Below are positions 63,181 through 64,000 of a stretch of 64,000 nucleotides of DNA, piece after piece. The stretch is from contig NZ_CP107796.1 in NCBI RefSeq assembly GCF_036345995.1, forward strand, positions 1,736,001-1,800,000, given 5' to 3'. Made by a program: the position numbers and the translations under genes. Each line of letters begins with the position of its first letter. Position 1 is the first letter of the stretch. This stretch comes from Streptomyces sp. NBC_00557 (GTDB lineage: Bacteria; Actinomycetota; Actinomycetes; Streptomycetales; Streptomycetaceae). The notes beneath the pieces are model-generated. The model searched no databases. It saw nothing but the letters and a program-made list of their open reading frames with translations, and was not told where the DNA came from.

Positions 63181-63221
63181 CTCACGGGGGAGCACGACGG
63201 GGGATGCCACGGGGGACGCGA

Positions 63222-63255
63222 AAGGGCGGCCCGTCCAGCGGGACGGGCCGCCCTT
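63222..63255. terminator. Strong terminator for glyoxylate carboligase
   Basis: Perfect 15-bp stem (63222-63236 with 63241-63255) and 4-nt loop, 16 bp past the gcl stop. Confidence 0.85.
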
Positions 63256-63271
63256 GGTGTGCCCGGCGGTG

Positions 63272-64000
<729 letters not shown>

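Noticed and set aside
63160..63220. Repeated CACGGGGG units
   Set aside because: Only about three irregular copies between two terminators; likely chance in G-rich DNA.

Overview
The window is a stretch of chromosome from a high-GC actinomycete, almost certainly a Streptomyces. The signs are extreme third-position GC, frequent GTG starts with GGAGG-type ribosome sites, ATGA/GTGA stop-start overlaps inside operons, an RNase Sa homologue, and a gene order for allantoin and glyoxylate metabolism that I recall from S. coelicolor. No tRNA, rRNA, CRISPR array, transposase or integrase was seen.

Layout. 0-0.5 kb: end of a secreted transglycosylase. 0.5-5.6 kb: a SWIM-finger protein and an SNF2 ATPase, overlapping by 4 bp. 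5.7-12.5 kb: a carbohydrate island with a small membrane protein, a ROK kinase, a complete three-gene sugar ABC importer, a GntR regulator and a Gfo/Idh/MocA dehydrogenase; an identical 15-bp palindromic site lies ahead of the importer and between the regulator and the dehydrogenase. 12.5-17.5 kb: cytochrome P450, secreted guanyl-specific RNase, phosphoketolase, then about 0.5 kb of decayed genes (cupin, RibD_C-type reductase, alditol oxidase). 17.5-25 kb: an AIM24-family protein, allantoicase, allantoinase, the IclR-type regulator (AllR-like), a small protein with a TTA codon, a MobA-like nucleotidyltransferase and malate synthase. 25-28.6 kb: SelW-like protein, HipA-like kinase and a GAF/SpoIIE phosphatase.

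28.9-37.7 kb looks like an accessory stress-protein island: small lipoprotein, membrane and zinc-ribbon proteins of unknown role, a J-domain protein whose HPD motif reads RPD, a DnaK without grpE or dnaJ beside it, a GroEL without groES behind a perfect CIRCE operator, a cold-shock protein and an Hsp20. Two HspR/HAIR-like operators lie in divergent promoter regions. 38.2-52.6 kb is mixed: secreted CAP protein, two divergent NIS siderophore synthetases with no other siderophore genes near, a von Willebrand pair, an HxlR-type regulator with paired operators facing an AlaA-like aminotransferase, a secreted trypsin-like protease, a serine beta-lactamase-like hydrolase, histidine phosphatase, thioesterase, exonuclease and a TMEM175 channel.

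52.6-64 kb is purine salvage and degradation: NCS2 permease, guanine or 8-oxoguanine deaminase, a relic of a second permease, uricase, hydroxyisourate hydrolase, OHCU decarboxylase, a small HTH protein, then hydroxypyruvate isomerase, tartronate semialdehyde reductase, catalase (which removes uricase peroxide) and glyoxylate carboligase running off the right edge. With the 18-25 kb block this gives a nearly complete route from guanine and urate through allantoin to glyoxylate, then to glycerate or malate. Two palindrome families, TTCC-N7-GGAA and TTCAAC-N5-GTTGAA, recur at the promoters of these separated units and appear to tie them into one regulon.
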